A stretch of DNA of 64,000 nt from Mayamaea pseudoterrestris (lineage: Eukaryota > Bacillariophyta > Bacillariophyceae > Sellaphorales > Sellaphoraceae), in NCBI GenBank assembly GCA_027923505.1, contig BROI01000002.1, forward strand, positions 1,736,001 through 1,800,000. Direction: 5' to 3'. Position 1 is the stretch's first letter. Each line of letters opens with the position of its first letter. The notes below the pieces were generated by a model that had not been told where the DNA came from, made no database searches, and was given only the letters and a program-made list of their open reading frames with translations. A program made the translations under genes and the position numbers. Positions 1-9,566 of this stretch are shown in pieces.

Positions 1-156
1 AAAGGTTCGAAGCGACTCGCGGAGTGCCTTGTGCTCCTCGGTTGGATTCCAAAGGCTCGACAGCGATGCCGATGCATTGCGGATGCTGCTGCATCGTGGA
101 AGGGATCGAGTCAAGCCTCTGCATCTTGACAATGAATACGAAACGCGAGCTGCCAT
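1..156 (-). CDS. Acyl-CoA dehydrogenase family, mitochondrial, N-terminal fragment
   Basis: Only the first 52 codons are inside the window; the gene continues beyond position 1. Reading from the ATG at 156-154 on the minus strand, the product starts with about 30 residues rich in Arg, Ser and Leu and almost free of acids, as in a mitochondrial presequence. It then reads SLWNPTEEHKALRESLRTF, which fits the first helix of acyl-CoA dehydrogenases (isovaleryl-/glutaryl-type consensus NPTEEH.xLR). These are FAD flavoenzymes that oxidise acyl-CoA thioesters in fatty-acid or branched-chain amino-acid breakdown and pass electrons to ETF. The family call rests on this short motif; the substrate cannot be told. 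The gene is divergent from REI1, with 313 bp between the two start codons. Confidence 0.6.
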   Translation of the reverse strand, partial: MAARVSYSLSRCRGLTRSLPRCSSIRNASASLSSLWNPTEEHKALRESLRTF

Positions 157-469
157 GGTCCTTTGATAGTGTTGTTTGCAGCGCCACTAGCAAGCCTTCT
201 TGTTCTGTGTTGTCAAGCGCGGAATCGCGATGTCATGGCGCAGCGTTTCGAAAGAACTTGACGCGCGACTCAAAATGTATCAATGCGTTGATGCGCGACT
301 AAAAAAGAACCCCTTGAAGTCCCGTTGCGTCGAGCCGTCGCCCGCGCCATTGGCGCGCGTAACCATTGCTTCGTACATACCGTACATTATTCTTCGACCA
401 AGGCAAGCGATTGCATTGACTTATACTATATAAAAACTTTGGCAACGCCCATACAATATACAAACTACA
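157..469. promoter_or_regulatory. Divergent promoter region, acyl-CoA dehydrogenase / REI1
   Basis: This 313-bp gap separates two divergent start codons. A TATA-like run, TATATAAAA, lies at about 427-435, some 35-43 bases before the REI1 ATG, so a very short leader is possible. Open frames across the gap have no recognisable content and look like chance. Confidence 0.35.
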
Positions 470-754
470 ATGTCAGCAGCAGAACAAGCATTGACATGTA
501 CAACAGCTCCAGGCCACTTGTTTGCAAGTCGCATTGAACTCGCCAACCACTACAAGTCGGACTGGCACGCCTACAATCTCAAGCGTCGTCAGGTTGGCTT
601 GCAGCTACTCACGCATGTGGAGTTCATGGCGCGACTGCAGGCGGCGCAGGCGGCCCGGCGGGAGCAGGAACTGTCGAAGCAAACGCAACGAAAGAGTCAT
701 TTGAAGAATAAAACCGTGAAAAAGAATAAATGCAACAAGCAGCGGCTAGTGAAT

Positions 755-811
<57 letters not shown>

Positions 812-1921
812 GAGGAGGAGTCTTCGGCATCAAACAAAATGGAGGAGGAGGAGAGCAAGGACGAACAAACTACAGTAGCAGTCGACCAAGCCTCTGACCA
901 AGAACCAGCAGCGGAACCAATGAACGTTACCATTGACCCATGCCAGTCCTTATATGATTCCCACGTGTCACCCAGCATCCAGGAGAACGTGGACTACATG
1001 CGCCGCAAATACGACTGGTTCATTCCCGACGCGGAATACTTGCACGACTTGGAAGGCTTGCTGGGCTACTGCCACGAAAAAATCACGTTGGGTCGCATGT
1101 GTTTGCAGTGCCACCAAACCTTTTGTTCGTCGAACGCCTGTCGCATGCACATGATATCCAAGCAGCATACGCAGTTGGCGTATTTGGTGCAGGACGATCA
1201 GGAGGAGTTGGCAGTCTTTTACGACTTTGCGCCGGCGAATCAGGAATTCATGAGTGGAAGAATGACAAAGTTGAATGCAGCAAACGGCGGCAGTAACAAC
1301 ATTGACGAGGAAGACGATGATTGGGAGGATGTTTCGGACAATGAAGACATGAAGGAAGGCGACGACAATGAAAATATGCAAGACGACGACGACGACTTGT
1401 ACTCCGGATACGCCGACCACGTTGCAAAACTGGGTTTTTCCGTCACGGAACTCGGCGAGCTCGTCTTTCCCGACGGCCGCATCGTTGGACATCGCTCATT
1501 GAACAGATACTACAAGCAGCGCCCCAAGGTATCGCGCGACAGTCCGGCCGTCGTGGCGGCGCGGATCGCGGCCGGCGAGCGCCTGCATCAGGGACGCGTC
1601 TACAATATGAACACGGCGCTCGTCACGTATCGCAACGACACTTCATCCAGCGCTTTGAACGCACGCGCACTGGCCAAGCTTGGCGTTTCGTCCGGCATGG
1701 CGGCGGGTCGCGCCAGCAGGGGTATTTTGGTGCCGTCCCGTTTGGATGGAACCTTTTCGCAGCTTTCCGTCTATCGCTACCGCGCGGCAGTCTTGAAGCA
1801 ACGCCGCGGCCTTGAGAATGGGCAGCGACTCCATCAGCGAACCGCGATGAACATGAATCGCATGGGCAAGAAGGATAACAGACTCATGAATGGTGTGAGT
1901 GTGGCGCATGCCAAGCGATAA
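470..1921 (+). CDS. REI1: REI1/ZNF622-like cytoplasmic 60S ribosome maturation factor
   Basis: The 483-residue product matches the REI1/ZNF622 family, which acts in the cytoplasm late in 60S subunit maturation to recycle export factors (Arx1/Alb1 in yeast). Seen in order: an N-terminal U1-type finger ending HYKSDWHAYNLKRR (residues about 28-41); a pure polyQ tract then an acidic run (97-118); a central finger with CLQC, then HMISKQH (about 214-235), preceded by the family's DLEGLL segment; a long acidic stretch; and GRIVGHRSLNRYYKQR (about 336-351), a family hallmark. The first finger is odd: only C10 of the expected CxxC is present, position 13 being Ala. The ATG at 470 sits in tacaATGtc and begins right at the finger. 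Single exon. Confidence 0.88.
758..808 (+). repeat. Uninterrupted (CAG)17 microsatellite in the REI1 coding region
   Basis: Seventeen perfect CAG codons encode polyQ and are followed directly by four GAG codons. No synonymous CAA interrupts the tract, so its length is likely to vary between strains. Shorter CAG runs occur in the sigma factor (about 8319-8343) and in the polyQ gene at 21.4-22.9 kb. Confidence 0.95.
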
Positions 1922-2237
1922 ATGAATAATGATTGATTGATGGCTATCGAAAGCGTGCGAATCGTCGCTGCTAATGTCGCAATAGCTTGCCTGTTGTAGG
2001 TAATAATATTTATCGCAATACTATATGTTTATTAACATTGCGGTGACTTTACACTGGACGAAAGCAACTTACTTTGATTCGCTAGCTGTAGTAAGTATGA
2101 ATATGAAACGCGTGGAGCGCTGCCGTTGACAATCGTAGCGGTACTCAATTCTGTCACGCAATTGACGACCATCGATCAAATTTGGATCGCTCGTTTCATA
2201 TTTCGTCACAACCATTGTCTGTGCCTAGTATTGAACC
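1922..2237. other. Intergenic gap, REI1 3' side to MAM33 promoter
   Basis: 316 bp between two genes on the same strand. It is AT-rich near 1985-2035, as expected for a 3' UTR or poly(A) region, and has no frame or motif I can name. It presumably holds the REI1 terminator and the MAM33 promoter. Confidence 0.4.
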
Positions 2238-3044
2238 ATGAAGATTTCCTCCACCTTTGTCTCACGCGCAGTTGGCCGCGTCGTTGCTCCAAGAGTAGTC
2301 TCGGCTCGCGTAGTCATTCCGCGCGCATCATCATCATGCTCGTCGCTTGCCTTTCGTCACGCCACAATTTCACCTGCCGCTTCATCAATTCGCTCCTTCT
2401 CCAGCAGCAGCAGTCCATCGGATGACTTGCTTGCATTACTGCAGCGCGAGTACGACGAGGAAGTCGAGCACAATTCCACCGCCATGCCCAAGGAACTAGC
2501 AAATCTACAGGCCGAACTGGAAGCAGCTGGCTGGAAGATTGTTGCAAACAGCGCCACCACCAAGCTCATGCGAACGCTGCCAAGCAACAATGCTAAAATT
2601 CAAGTCAGTTTTCATGTACAAGATACAGTCGTTGATGAAACTAGTTTCATGGAGGAACTCGAGGACCAGGACGAGGATCAAGACATTGAACCATCGGCGC
2701 GAGCGCGCTTCACCGTCGCTTTGACCAAGCCGGGAGGCAAGCACATGGTGTTCACCTGCATTGCGGAAGATGCGCAGGCGGCGATTGAAAGTGTCGCCAT
2801 TAGCAGCAGCGCCACAACGTCTGTCGATGATATTTTAAAGGCGGGGAGTGTGGACGATGAGCAATACCAGGGCCCAGAGTTTGGAGAACTTGCAGAAGAC
2901 TTGCAGGAGAGCTTTCAGGAATATTTGCAGGAGGAAGTTGGCATTAACGAAAGCGTTGCTTCATTCATTACCATGTATGCCGACTATCGCGAGCAGGCTG
3001 AGTATGTGGAGTTTTTAAAGGAGGCGCAGGAAGTGTTGAAGTAA
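2238..3044 (+). CDS. MAM33: MAM33/p32 (gC1qBP) mitochondrial matrix protein
   Basis: The 268-residue product has a long Arg/Ser/Ala N-terminus (residues 1-55) with no acidic residues, a clear mitochondrial presequence. It continues with the p32 fold pattern: an N-terminal helix (LLALLQREYDEEVEH, about 63-77), a beta-rich middle with acidic insertions (EELEDQDEDQDIE), and a C-terminal amphipathic helical pair (FGELAEDLQESFQEYLQEE and ASFITMYADYREQAEYVEF). Members are trimeric acidic matrix proteins linked to mitoribosome and respiratory-complex biogenesis. The length is normal for the family. The gene converges on the C2CD5-like gene, with 88 bp between their stops. Single exon. Confidence 0.85.
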   Translation: MKISSTFVSRAVGRVVAPRVVSARVVIPRASSSCSSLAFRHATISPAASSIRSFSSSSSPSDDLLALLQREYDEEVEHNSTAMPKELANLQAELEAAGWKIVANSATTKLMRTLPSNNAKIQVSFHVQDTVVDETSFMEELEDQDEDQDIEPSARARFTVALTKPGGKHMVFTCIAEDAQAAIESVAISSSATTSVDDILKAGSVDDEQYQGPEFGELAEDLQESFQEYLQEEVGINESVASFITMYADYREQAEYVEFLKEAQEVLK

Positions 3045-3132
3045 ATTGATTATGCAATACAAAATAAAAACATTCATCGATTCTTGATATAATTTTATAA
3101 TAATATGCTTGTTATGCTCCTCGTTCAAGAAT

Positions 3133-6100
3133 TTAAAAGGAGATGGATCTAGCCTTCCAGCTCGTTGGCGATGACCCGTCCCCTCCGACAAGCCGCCCAC
3201 CGCGTCCAGCATACTTGACGGAACCTTTACGAATCAACTGATCCCGTTTCTTCTTTTGGTAATCCACCTTGACGGCACAACCACTCAAACTAATCACATT
3301 GTAGACGGCAGACTTGTAGACCTTGCCTCCCGATTCCGCCGGCACGGCGCGGTAGGCAAGCATGGCGTTGCCTCCCAGCGATGCCACGTGCGCTCGCGCA
3401 ATGGCGTTGCACTCGGTCACGAACCGGTGAAACTCGTTGGCTTCGAGTCCGCGCGACTCGCGGATAAAGTGCATGGAGACGCAGCCCAAGTACTCGGTTA
3501 TTAAACCGCCTGGTATGTAATGTAAATTAGTCAGCTCAACGGGGACTTCCTCCACATTCATTCCCCAAATGGCACCACTCGGTTGTGGCCGCAGACTCAT
3601 TGAAAAGACGGGGTCAAGGGAGGGCTGCGCCCTGAGTGGTGGTTCGGGTAGATTAAAGGGTACGACTGATCCCTCGCTACGGTGTCGCGCACGTGGGGAC
3701 TGCGCCGGGGATAGCCACAGCAGAGAGGTCAGTGGACTTGCATTTGAAACACCTCCGAGTTCGGGTGATGATTGTTTGCCGTCCGTTTCATGCTCGGGTA
3801 TGATTGCAATCGCGCGGTCAGTGCTGTCGGCGGTAAATTTGAGGTGAGCCTTCTTCATTGGGTCGCTCAGCTCGTCCACAATGACCGTCGACAAGTTGTG
3901 TCCAATCTTGGGCTCCGCGTGAAAGAGGGAGTCAATGCTGCACTCAATGTCGCGCCGCAGCGAACGCATTTCCGTCTCTTCCGATTTTAGTATCTGTATT
4001 TCCTTGTCTTTTTCACTATCATGATGTGACTCTGATTCGAGAATTGGAATGACATCGTCCAACGGACGCTCCAGTATGAGCTTTCCGTAAAATACAAGCT
4101 CGATCTCGTCATCCGGGGTAACATTTACCTGAGTGCGAGCGCCACAAATTACTGCCGGCTTAAACATGTCAATCTTGGCACAGAGCTGGGCAAAGAGCTC
4201 CTGAAACAAGCTTGAAAAAAGCAAGTTGCTTCTTGTCCCTCGAATATTAGGATTCCATTTCCACCGCAGCATTGCCATCACAAGCTGGCCGTTCATCAAA
4301 CATGAATCATAACCCACGAGCCCACCTTCAAAACCAGGCATGCGGCCAGTAGTGCACATGCGGATGCCTTCTGGAAGTTGCTTGTCAAGCAAGACACTCA
4401 AAAAGTCTTCGTCAGTCTCGTCGTCAATCTCCAACACGAATGGCGTCTTGTCGTCGCGATAGATTTTCTTTTTGCGTCGACGGACAGCCTTACCTTCCTT
4501 GGACACCAAGTCCTTTGACTTGAGGCTGTCATCCTTCATTATTTCGTCTTCCAGCTCATCCAGCTCGGACACAGCTGACACAATAGACTTGTTACCTTCT
4601 TGCTCACTTCCATCCGATGTATTTTCTGGTCCGGACCGGTACGTGTCGTGCAAATCCAAATCATCAAGGTCCGAATCATCGGCCACACTCGCAGCTCGCG
4701 AAGGTGAGCCAATCTGATCCACAACCGACTCTATTGTTTCCGGCAGTGGCACATCGCTCGCCTTCGTGTCTTCGTCGTCAAGCGTTGTATGAACAGTATC
4801 GGATTCGGAACTGCTTGAAGACGAACTGGATGACGACGAGTCGCTGTCTGATTCCATGCTGGAAATAGAGCCACCGTCTCCTTCTCTCGTGACATGCTGC
4901 CCAGCGTTATCATTGGTTATAACGCTGCCGTGCATGTTGAAATTGGTGCTACCAAGCGACGAACTGTACTCCGGTTCCTGCATCAAGTCTGCAAAATCAG
5001 TCGACGGATCGTCGTCAAGGCTTTTTTCCGTGATATCTGACTTTCGCTTGCTTAAGTTTCTGTTACTCATTGCTTCCTTCTTCATCCGCTGTGTGCGCGC
5101 AATCGCACGACGCGCCTGTGCCCTTTCAAGTTTCAGTGATTGCCGTTGCTTGACTCTACCACTGTGACGAATCTGTGCATCATGCAGCCACTGCCTGTTC
5201 TTAGTAGACACTATTTCTAGCCGCTTTTGAAGCTTGACTATCTGTTCGTCTTCTTCATCTTGAATGGCAATCGTTCGTGCAATGCGTAAGATGCGAGGAC
5301 TCGGCAAGGCGGTGCAATACACTGCCGTGCCCGTCGCAGTGGAAACAATAAGCTGGCGGCCTACATCAATCTCTGTCTTGAGGTGAAAGACTGCGTTCCG
5401 CCCCATGACTTTAAGCTTGAGCATGAGCTGACGCGTCAAGTCGTATTCCAGAAATGGAAGCGCCTCGCTTACGGCCAGTGCATCCGTTTCGCCCGTCGCC
5501 TTGGGCCGTGAGCGGCATACCCTTGCCTGAATAAATGTTCCTGGCCCACGCACAGGGAGTCGTCTGGGAGGCTCCGTGGTGGCAAATATACATTCTGGAA
5601 CCCACTTCTTGCCGCAAATTAAACACGGAACCAGCTTTAAATTCGAAAACGGAGCATGTCTATGCGAATACGGTACATGGACGGCAGAGCATGGCTTGGC
5701 GCGCCGGCGCCGAAATATTTGCGGGAAGTCCCCCTTTGGTGTCGACTTTGGACTTTTTGGAGTATCATCGACGAGCTCACTGTTGCTGTCATCGATGGCT
5801 CGCTGCGACCGTGCAGTATTGTTTCGTGCGGTGCTTCCCCGGCGTTCCGTTGCAACATCCGAATGGTCTGCCGCATCGCCAGACTCTCCATCGTTGGATC
5901 GATTGTTGTTATTGTGACTATACCGATCCATCCACCTTCGCTGCGGCGACGCCAAATCTGGCAGGCCTCGCACTGTCGCTGCCGTTCCTGTGATGGAAAG
6001 TACGGCCACATCATCATGAATCGTCGACGCCTCCTGGTAGGCAATCACGTGCGAGCAGCAGAGTACCTTGGCGTGCGAACGAATTTCGTCGCGGAGCTCG

Positions 6101-7437
6101 GACCACCAACTGTCGCGAGTCTCCTGATCCGACAACTTGGATGCCAAGTTCCCCAGGTACTTGACCGAGCGCGCCGTCACCAAGCCTCCGTATCGGACGC
6201 GGACCGAGGGATCAAAGTCGCTGAGTGTCAGTAGCTGAACTTCGTCATCGTCAGTGTTATCGCGGTGACGCGCTGCAACTTGAATGGCTCCGTCCGAAAG
6301 GAGGAAGCGCGAGGCCGCTCTATTATGACCCAGCGAAGTCGGTGTTTCCGCTTTACTGACGGGCGAATCTAGCAAATGACGATGATCCAAAGACGATCGC
6401 TTGGCCGGCGAATCCTGATTGCTAATGCCGCTCGCTTCCAAGTTGGAAACGTGACCCTTGGATCCACTGCCACCAACTCCACTACCGCCACTAGCAAGCG
6501 TGTCAAACATTGATCGCTTTCGCTCCAAGTACACACACGTTCCATATGTTCGCGCCACAATACCCGAGTCTCCTTCCACGTCAAAGTTTTGATGATATCC
6601 CAAGACTGCATTGCCGCCCATTTCAAGCACCGTCTTGCACATGCGGCGCCGCACGCTGGCATCCAGTAAATACAACAACGTTTGCCTCGTCTCATGACTG
6701 ACTCGAGCCCTCCGATAGTTTTCGCTCCATCGATACTCTGGATCATCCGCTACAACTAGTTCCTCGACGAAACCAAAAATATGCTTGACTGAAAATCCAG
6801 AAGCCTCGTCAATGGTTGAAAACGGCAGCAGCCGGACTCCGGCACTCGAGTCGCGGAAAGGATTCACGTCGCCAATGAAATTGAGTTTAATACTCAAATA
6901 TAATTCACCGCGAACTCCAGATAGTGTATCATACAATGGAAACCATCCATCAATACCTGGATCAGCGGAATGATTGTTGTAACTCATATCTGCTTGCGCA
7001 GTCAGTAGCGGATTCAAATCAATATAAACCAATCCAATGGTTTCATCCGCCATGGTGGACAGCGCCGAGTCACAGACTCTAAAAATAAGCGGCTCATCCT
7101 GCAGTATAGTATCATCGCTAACATCGAACCGAAAGTCTTCCAGCCACACTGGATGGAGCGAGCGACGAATGATCTTCGTCTTGGCCGTGTAGCCGGGCGC
7201 GTTGGAGACGCGGCGGACCATTTCCTGCTCCTCCGTCGAGGCCAAGCTACCGGAATGACCGCCAAGACTCATGACCACGTAGGGGTCGCGGCATTGTAAC
7301 GATGATGAACTTGATGGTGACAGTAGCGACAATGGAGTTGCATTGTTGGTGGCAGCAGCAGCCGGAGGATTGCGAATTCCTTCTGGCAATGGTAGATTGC
7401 GGGCGGCCTTGACACGGACTTTGACGGTGGATGGCAT
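3133..7437 (-). CDS. C2CD5: C2CD5 (CDP138)-like C2-domain protein
   Basis: A 1434-residue single-exon protein when started at MPSTVKVRVKAARNLPLPEG; an upstream in-frame ATG at 7467 adds ten unremarkable residues. Residues 1 to about 195 form a C2 domain (CRDPYVVMSLGG, LHPVWLEDFRFDV) with family-specific extensions (WFPLYDTL, GELYLSIKLNFIGD). C2CD5-type YbjQ-like modules follow, seen as MGGNAVLGYHQNFDVEGDSG, CSHVIAYQEA and, near the C-terminus, SLGGNAMLAYRAVP. A Cys pair (CLICGKKW) and a long acidic/Ser linker lie in the middle. In animals C2CD5 binds calcium and phospholipids and acts in insulin-stimulated GLUT4 vesicle fusion; here a general role in membrane traffic is inferred. It is divergent from the sigma factor. 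Confidence 0.82.
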   Translation of the reverse strand: MPSTVKVRVKAARNLPLPEGIRNPPAAAATNNATPLSLLSPSSSSSLQCRDPYVVMSLGGHSGSLASTEEQEMVRRVSNAPGYTAKTKIIRRSLHPVWLEDFRFDVSDDTILQDEPLIFRVCDSALSTMADETIGLVYIDLNPLLTAQADMSYNNHSADPGIDGWFPLYDTLSGVRGELYLSIKLNFIGDVNPFRDSSAGVRLLPFSTIDEASGFSVKHIFGFVEELVVADDPEYRWSENYRRARVSHETRQTLLYLLDASVRRRMCKTVLEMGGNAVLGYHQNFDVEGDSGIVARTYGTCVYLERKRSMFDTLASGGSGVGGSGSKGHVSNLEASGISNQDSPAKRSSLDHRHLLDSPVSKAETPTSLGHNRAASRFLLSDGAIQVAARHRDNTDDDEVQLLTLSDFDPSVRVRYGGLVTARSVKYLGNLASKLSDQETRDSWWSELRDEIRSHAKVLCCSHVIAYQEASTIHDDVAVLSITGTAATVRGLPDLASPQRRWMDRYSHNNNNRSNDGESGDAADHSDVATERRGSTARNNTARSQRAIDDSNSELVDDTPKSPKSTPKGDFPQIFRRRRAKPCSAVHVPYSHRHAPFSNLKLVPCLICGKKWVPECIFATTEPPRRLPVRGPGTFIQARVCRSRPKATGETDALAVSEALPFLEYDLTRQLMLKLKVMGRNAVFHLKTEIDVGRQLIVSTATGTAVYCTALPSPRILRIARTIAIQDEEDEQIVKLQKRLEIVSTKNRQWLHDAQIRHSGRVKQRQSLKLERAQARRAIARTQRMKKEAMSNRNLSKRKSDITEKSLDDDPSTDFADLMQEPEYSSSLGSTNFNMHGSVITNDNAGQHVTREGDGGSISSMESDSDSSSSSSSSSSSESDTVHTTLDDEDTKASDVPLPETIESVVDQIGSPSRAASVADDSDLDDLDLHDTYRSGPENTSDGSEQEGNKSIVSAVSELDELEDEIMKDDSLKSKDLVSKEGKAVRRRKKKIYRDDKTPFVLEIDDETDEDFLSVLLDKQLPEGIRMCTTGRMPGFEGGLVGYDSCLMNGQLVMAMLRWKWNPNIRGTRSNLLFSSLFQELFAQLCAKIDMFKPAVICGARTQVNVTPDDEIELVFYGKLILERPLDDVIPILESESHHDSEKDKEIQILKSEETEMRSLRRDIECSIDSLFHAEPKIGHNLSTVIVDELSDPMKKAHLKFTADSTDRAIAIIPEHETDGKQSSPELGGVSNASPLTSLLWLSPAQSPRARHRSEGSVVPFNLPEPPLRAQPSLDPVFSMSLRPQPSGAIWGMNVEEVPVELTNLHYIPGGLITEYLGCVSMHFIRESRGLEANEFHRFVTECNAIARAHVASLGGNAMLAYRAVPAESGGKVYKSAVYNVISLSGCAVKVDYQKKKRDQLIRKGSVKYAGRGGRLVGGDGSSPTSWKARSISF

Positions 7438-7802
7438 GTATTTTGAAAGCTGATTTGTGTAATGCAATTAAATATCGAAGATTGCTGGCTATGCCGCGAG
7501 GATAGACCCACCGGATGATGAATGAACAGGAAATCCCATGGTCTGCGATCTTGGTAATGTCGCAATGAGTACCGGAACGCCTTATTTCGCCGAACCTCGA
7601 AGAACGTGAGAACCGGATTCTATGTTGACGACGCCACTATGAAAGATAAAGTACACTTGCATCGACACGCATCATGACATTTTGCCATGAAGATTTGCAG
7701 CACAAGCCGCTTGATTCCTTCAACCAGAACAACAAGGATTTGCACTCATAGAGTCTGGAGACTGTCAAATAGCATCATACAAGTGTATAGTGTCTTGCAG
7801 TC
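7438..7802. promoter_or_regulatory. Divergent promoter region, C2CD5-like / plastid sigma factor
   Basis: 365 bp between divergent start codons. I see no clear TATA box or repeat. It must hold both promoters unless unseen 5' exons exist. Confidence 0.35.
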
Positions 7803-9368
7803 ATGAAATCGCATTGTCAAATTCTCTGGAAAAGCGCTGCTTTGCTCTGCCTCGTCCGTTCATGTCAATCCTTTGCAGGCGTCGAGACTGCATCTTTATT
7901 CATTGCGAATCTTAGAGACACTCCATCCATATTTTCGAATGAAGGACATCCATGCAGAACCAAATGCATGTTTACTCTTTCCATGACTGCTACTTCGAAT
8001 AACAAGAGTAGCAGCCGGACGAAACGCCAGCAATCCAAACCATCTCGATCAGCTGCAGCAGCATCAAATGACATTAGTACTACAGCTCAAAACAATAACA
8101 ACAATGACTACATTCTCCAAGACGAGCATGGAAGCATTAATCGCGAACTCGCGGAGCAGTTTTACGTTTGGGAGCAAGCCAAGCGACGGCGCAACCACTT
8201 GGAGCCGTTGGATTTTAGCATGCGATCGGGACTGCGATGGGTGCAGGAGGCAGCCATGAAGGAAATAGCGGGCGCGACGAGCATTAGCAGTAATAGTAGA
8301 ATGCAACAAAAGAATCATCAGCAGCAGCAGCAGCAGCAGCAGCAATCATCGTCACTGTACTCTGACTTGGTGCAGGAAGGCTTGAGTGCATTGCTCCAAG
8401 CCATGTCAACTTACGACACAAGTCATGAACAAACATCCTGGGAGCACTACGCCAAGGCGCACATTCGTAAAGCAATGACCAAGTCGCTCGAGCAGGAGCA
8501 GCACTTGATTTGGATTCCGCAAGCCGTGCAAAGGGTGGTGCAGCAGGCCCGCATGGTGCACAAGGCGCTACTGCGAAAGCTAGAGTCGACGCAGAAACAA
8601 GACGAATCAACTAGCAAGCCGGTTGTTGTTACATTGGAAATGGTCGCCAAGCGCCTCAACATGAATGTCAACGAGCTTCAGGACTACTTGCAGTGGTACA
8701 GTCGGTACGCAAACACCAAGAGTCGGTCAGTGGTGTCGCTCGAAAGTACAGTTGAAATTTCGCATCCGACATTGGACGACTCGGATCCGCACTTTGTGGA
8801 TATAGACGACTGGGAATGGAAGCAAGGGTATCATCGAGATATACTACATGATGTCAATGGCAAATCACGGAGTGCCAAGTCTGGGAAACGCTCCAAAAGT
8901 GAGAATGACGATGAAAAGGATGATGCCATGGATATATTGGAATATCTGGACGACTATCGAGAGACAGAGGGAGACGATGATGCTTGGATACAGGAGCATG
9001 AGCAAGTTGCTGGGTTACTTCAGGACGTCATTCCCGATAAGGAAGAGCAAAACGATTCAGTGCTGGAAGGGTCCACCTCGTTGGACGATGATGTTTTGGC
9101 GGAAGTCATTCGAGAAAACCTTGGCTCTTTCCTTCAAACCAATCTTTCGCCAGACGAGCTAACGATTGTCCAAATGACCTTTGGATTGGAGGGACGACAG
9201 CCAGCATCGTTTCGGCAAATGGCGTCGGAGCTCAAGCTTCAAGACAAGGCGGACGCGGTGCAATTACTCGAACGAGCGCTGGACAAGTTGCGGACGGCCT
9301 TTCGACTACGATATTTGGAGCCCCAGGATGACTCGGACGATGACGACTTGTGGACGGAAAGTGTTTAA
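7803..9368 (+). CDS. Plastid-targeted RNA polymerase sigma-70 factor
   Basis: The 521-residue product starts with a hydrophobic signal peptide (residues 3-22) ending CQSFAG, where the Phe fits the diatom ASAFAP cleavage motif, followed by a Ser/Thr-rich transit region. Region 1.2-like residues (LAEQFYVWEQAKRRRNHLEP) come next. Then region 2 is seen as LVQEGLSALLQAMSTYD..SWEHYAKAHIRKAM (conserved: DLIQEGxxGLxxAxxxFD..F..YAxxxIRxAI). A region 3-like helix block (VTLEMVAKRLNMNVNELQDY) follows, and region 4 (LSPDELTIVQMTFGLEG..ASFRQMASEL) closes the protein with its helix-turn-helix. It would direct the plastid-encoded polymerase to promoters. A CAG run encodes polyQ at about residues 173-180, and an acidic insert separates regions 3 and 4. 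Single exon. Confidence 0.87.
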   Translation: MKSHCQILWKSAALLCLVRSCQSFAGVETASLFIANLRDTPSIFSNEGHPCRTKCMFTLSMTATSNNKSSSRTKRQQSKPSRSAAAASNDISTTAQNNNNNDYILQDEHGSINRELAEQFYVWEQAKRRRNHLEPLDFSMRSGLRWVQEAAMKEIAGATSISSNSRMQQKNHQQQQQQQQQSSSLYSDLVQEGLSALLQAMSTYDTSHEQTSWEHYAKAHIRKAMTKSLEQEQHLIWIPQAVQRVVQQARMVHKALLRKLESTQKQDESTSKPVVVTLEMVAKRLNMNVNELQDYLQWYSRYANTKSRSVVSLESTVEISHPTLDDSDPHFVDIDDWEWKQGYHRDILHDVNGKSRSAKSGKRSKSENDDEKDDAMDILEYLDDYRETEGDDDAWIQEHEQVAGLLQDVIPDKEEQNDSVLEGSTSLDDDVLAEVIRENLGSFLQTNLSPDELTIVQMTFGLEGRQPASFRQMASELKLQDKADAVQLLERALDKLRTAFRLRYLEPQDDSDDDDLWTESV

Positions 9369-9566
9369 TTTCACCATGTCGTTCGTTGAATATAGAAGCT
9401 TTATTTATATACATTCGCATTACGTTACGAATGTCGTTTGCATGATGTTGTAGTTTTCCAGATAAGTTACGACACATCAACCTCTGCCACTGCATCTACA
9501 CACACAATACAGGTAAAAAGTGGAGATACAGCCGCGATATAACTATACGAGACGTTATGTAATCAT

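Noticed and set aside
697-978. Minus-strand frames with poly-Cys and poly-Ala opposite the REI1 CAG tract
   Set aside because: Homopolymer residues are just the other frames of (CAG)17.
1240-1492. Antisense frames of 80-170 codons across REI1 and similar antisense frames across other long genes
   Set aside because: They are complementary shadows of well-supported coding sequence, with no motif of their own.
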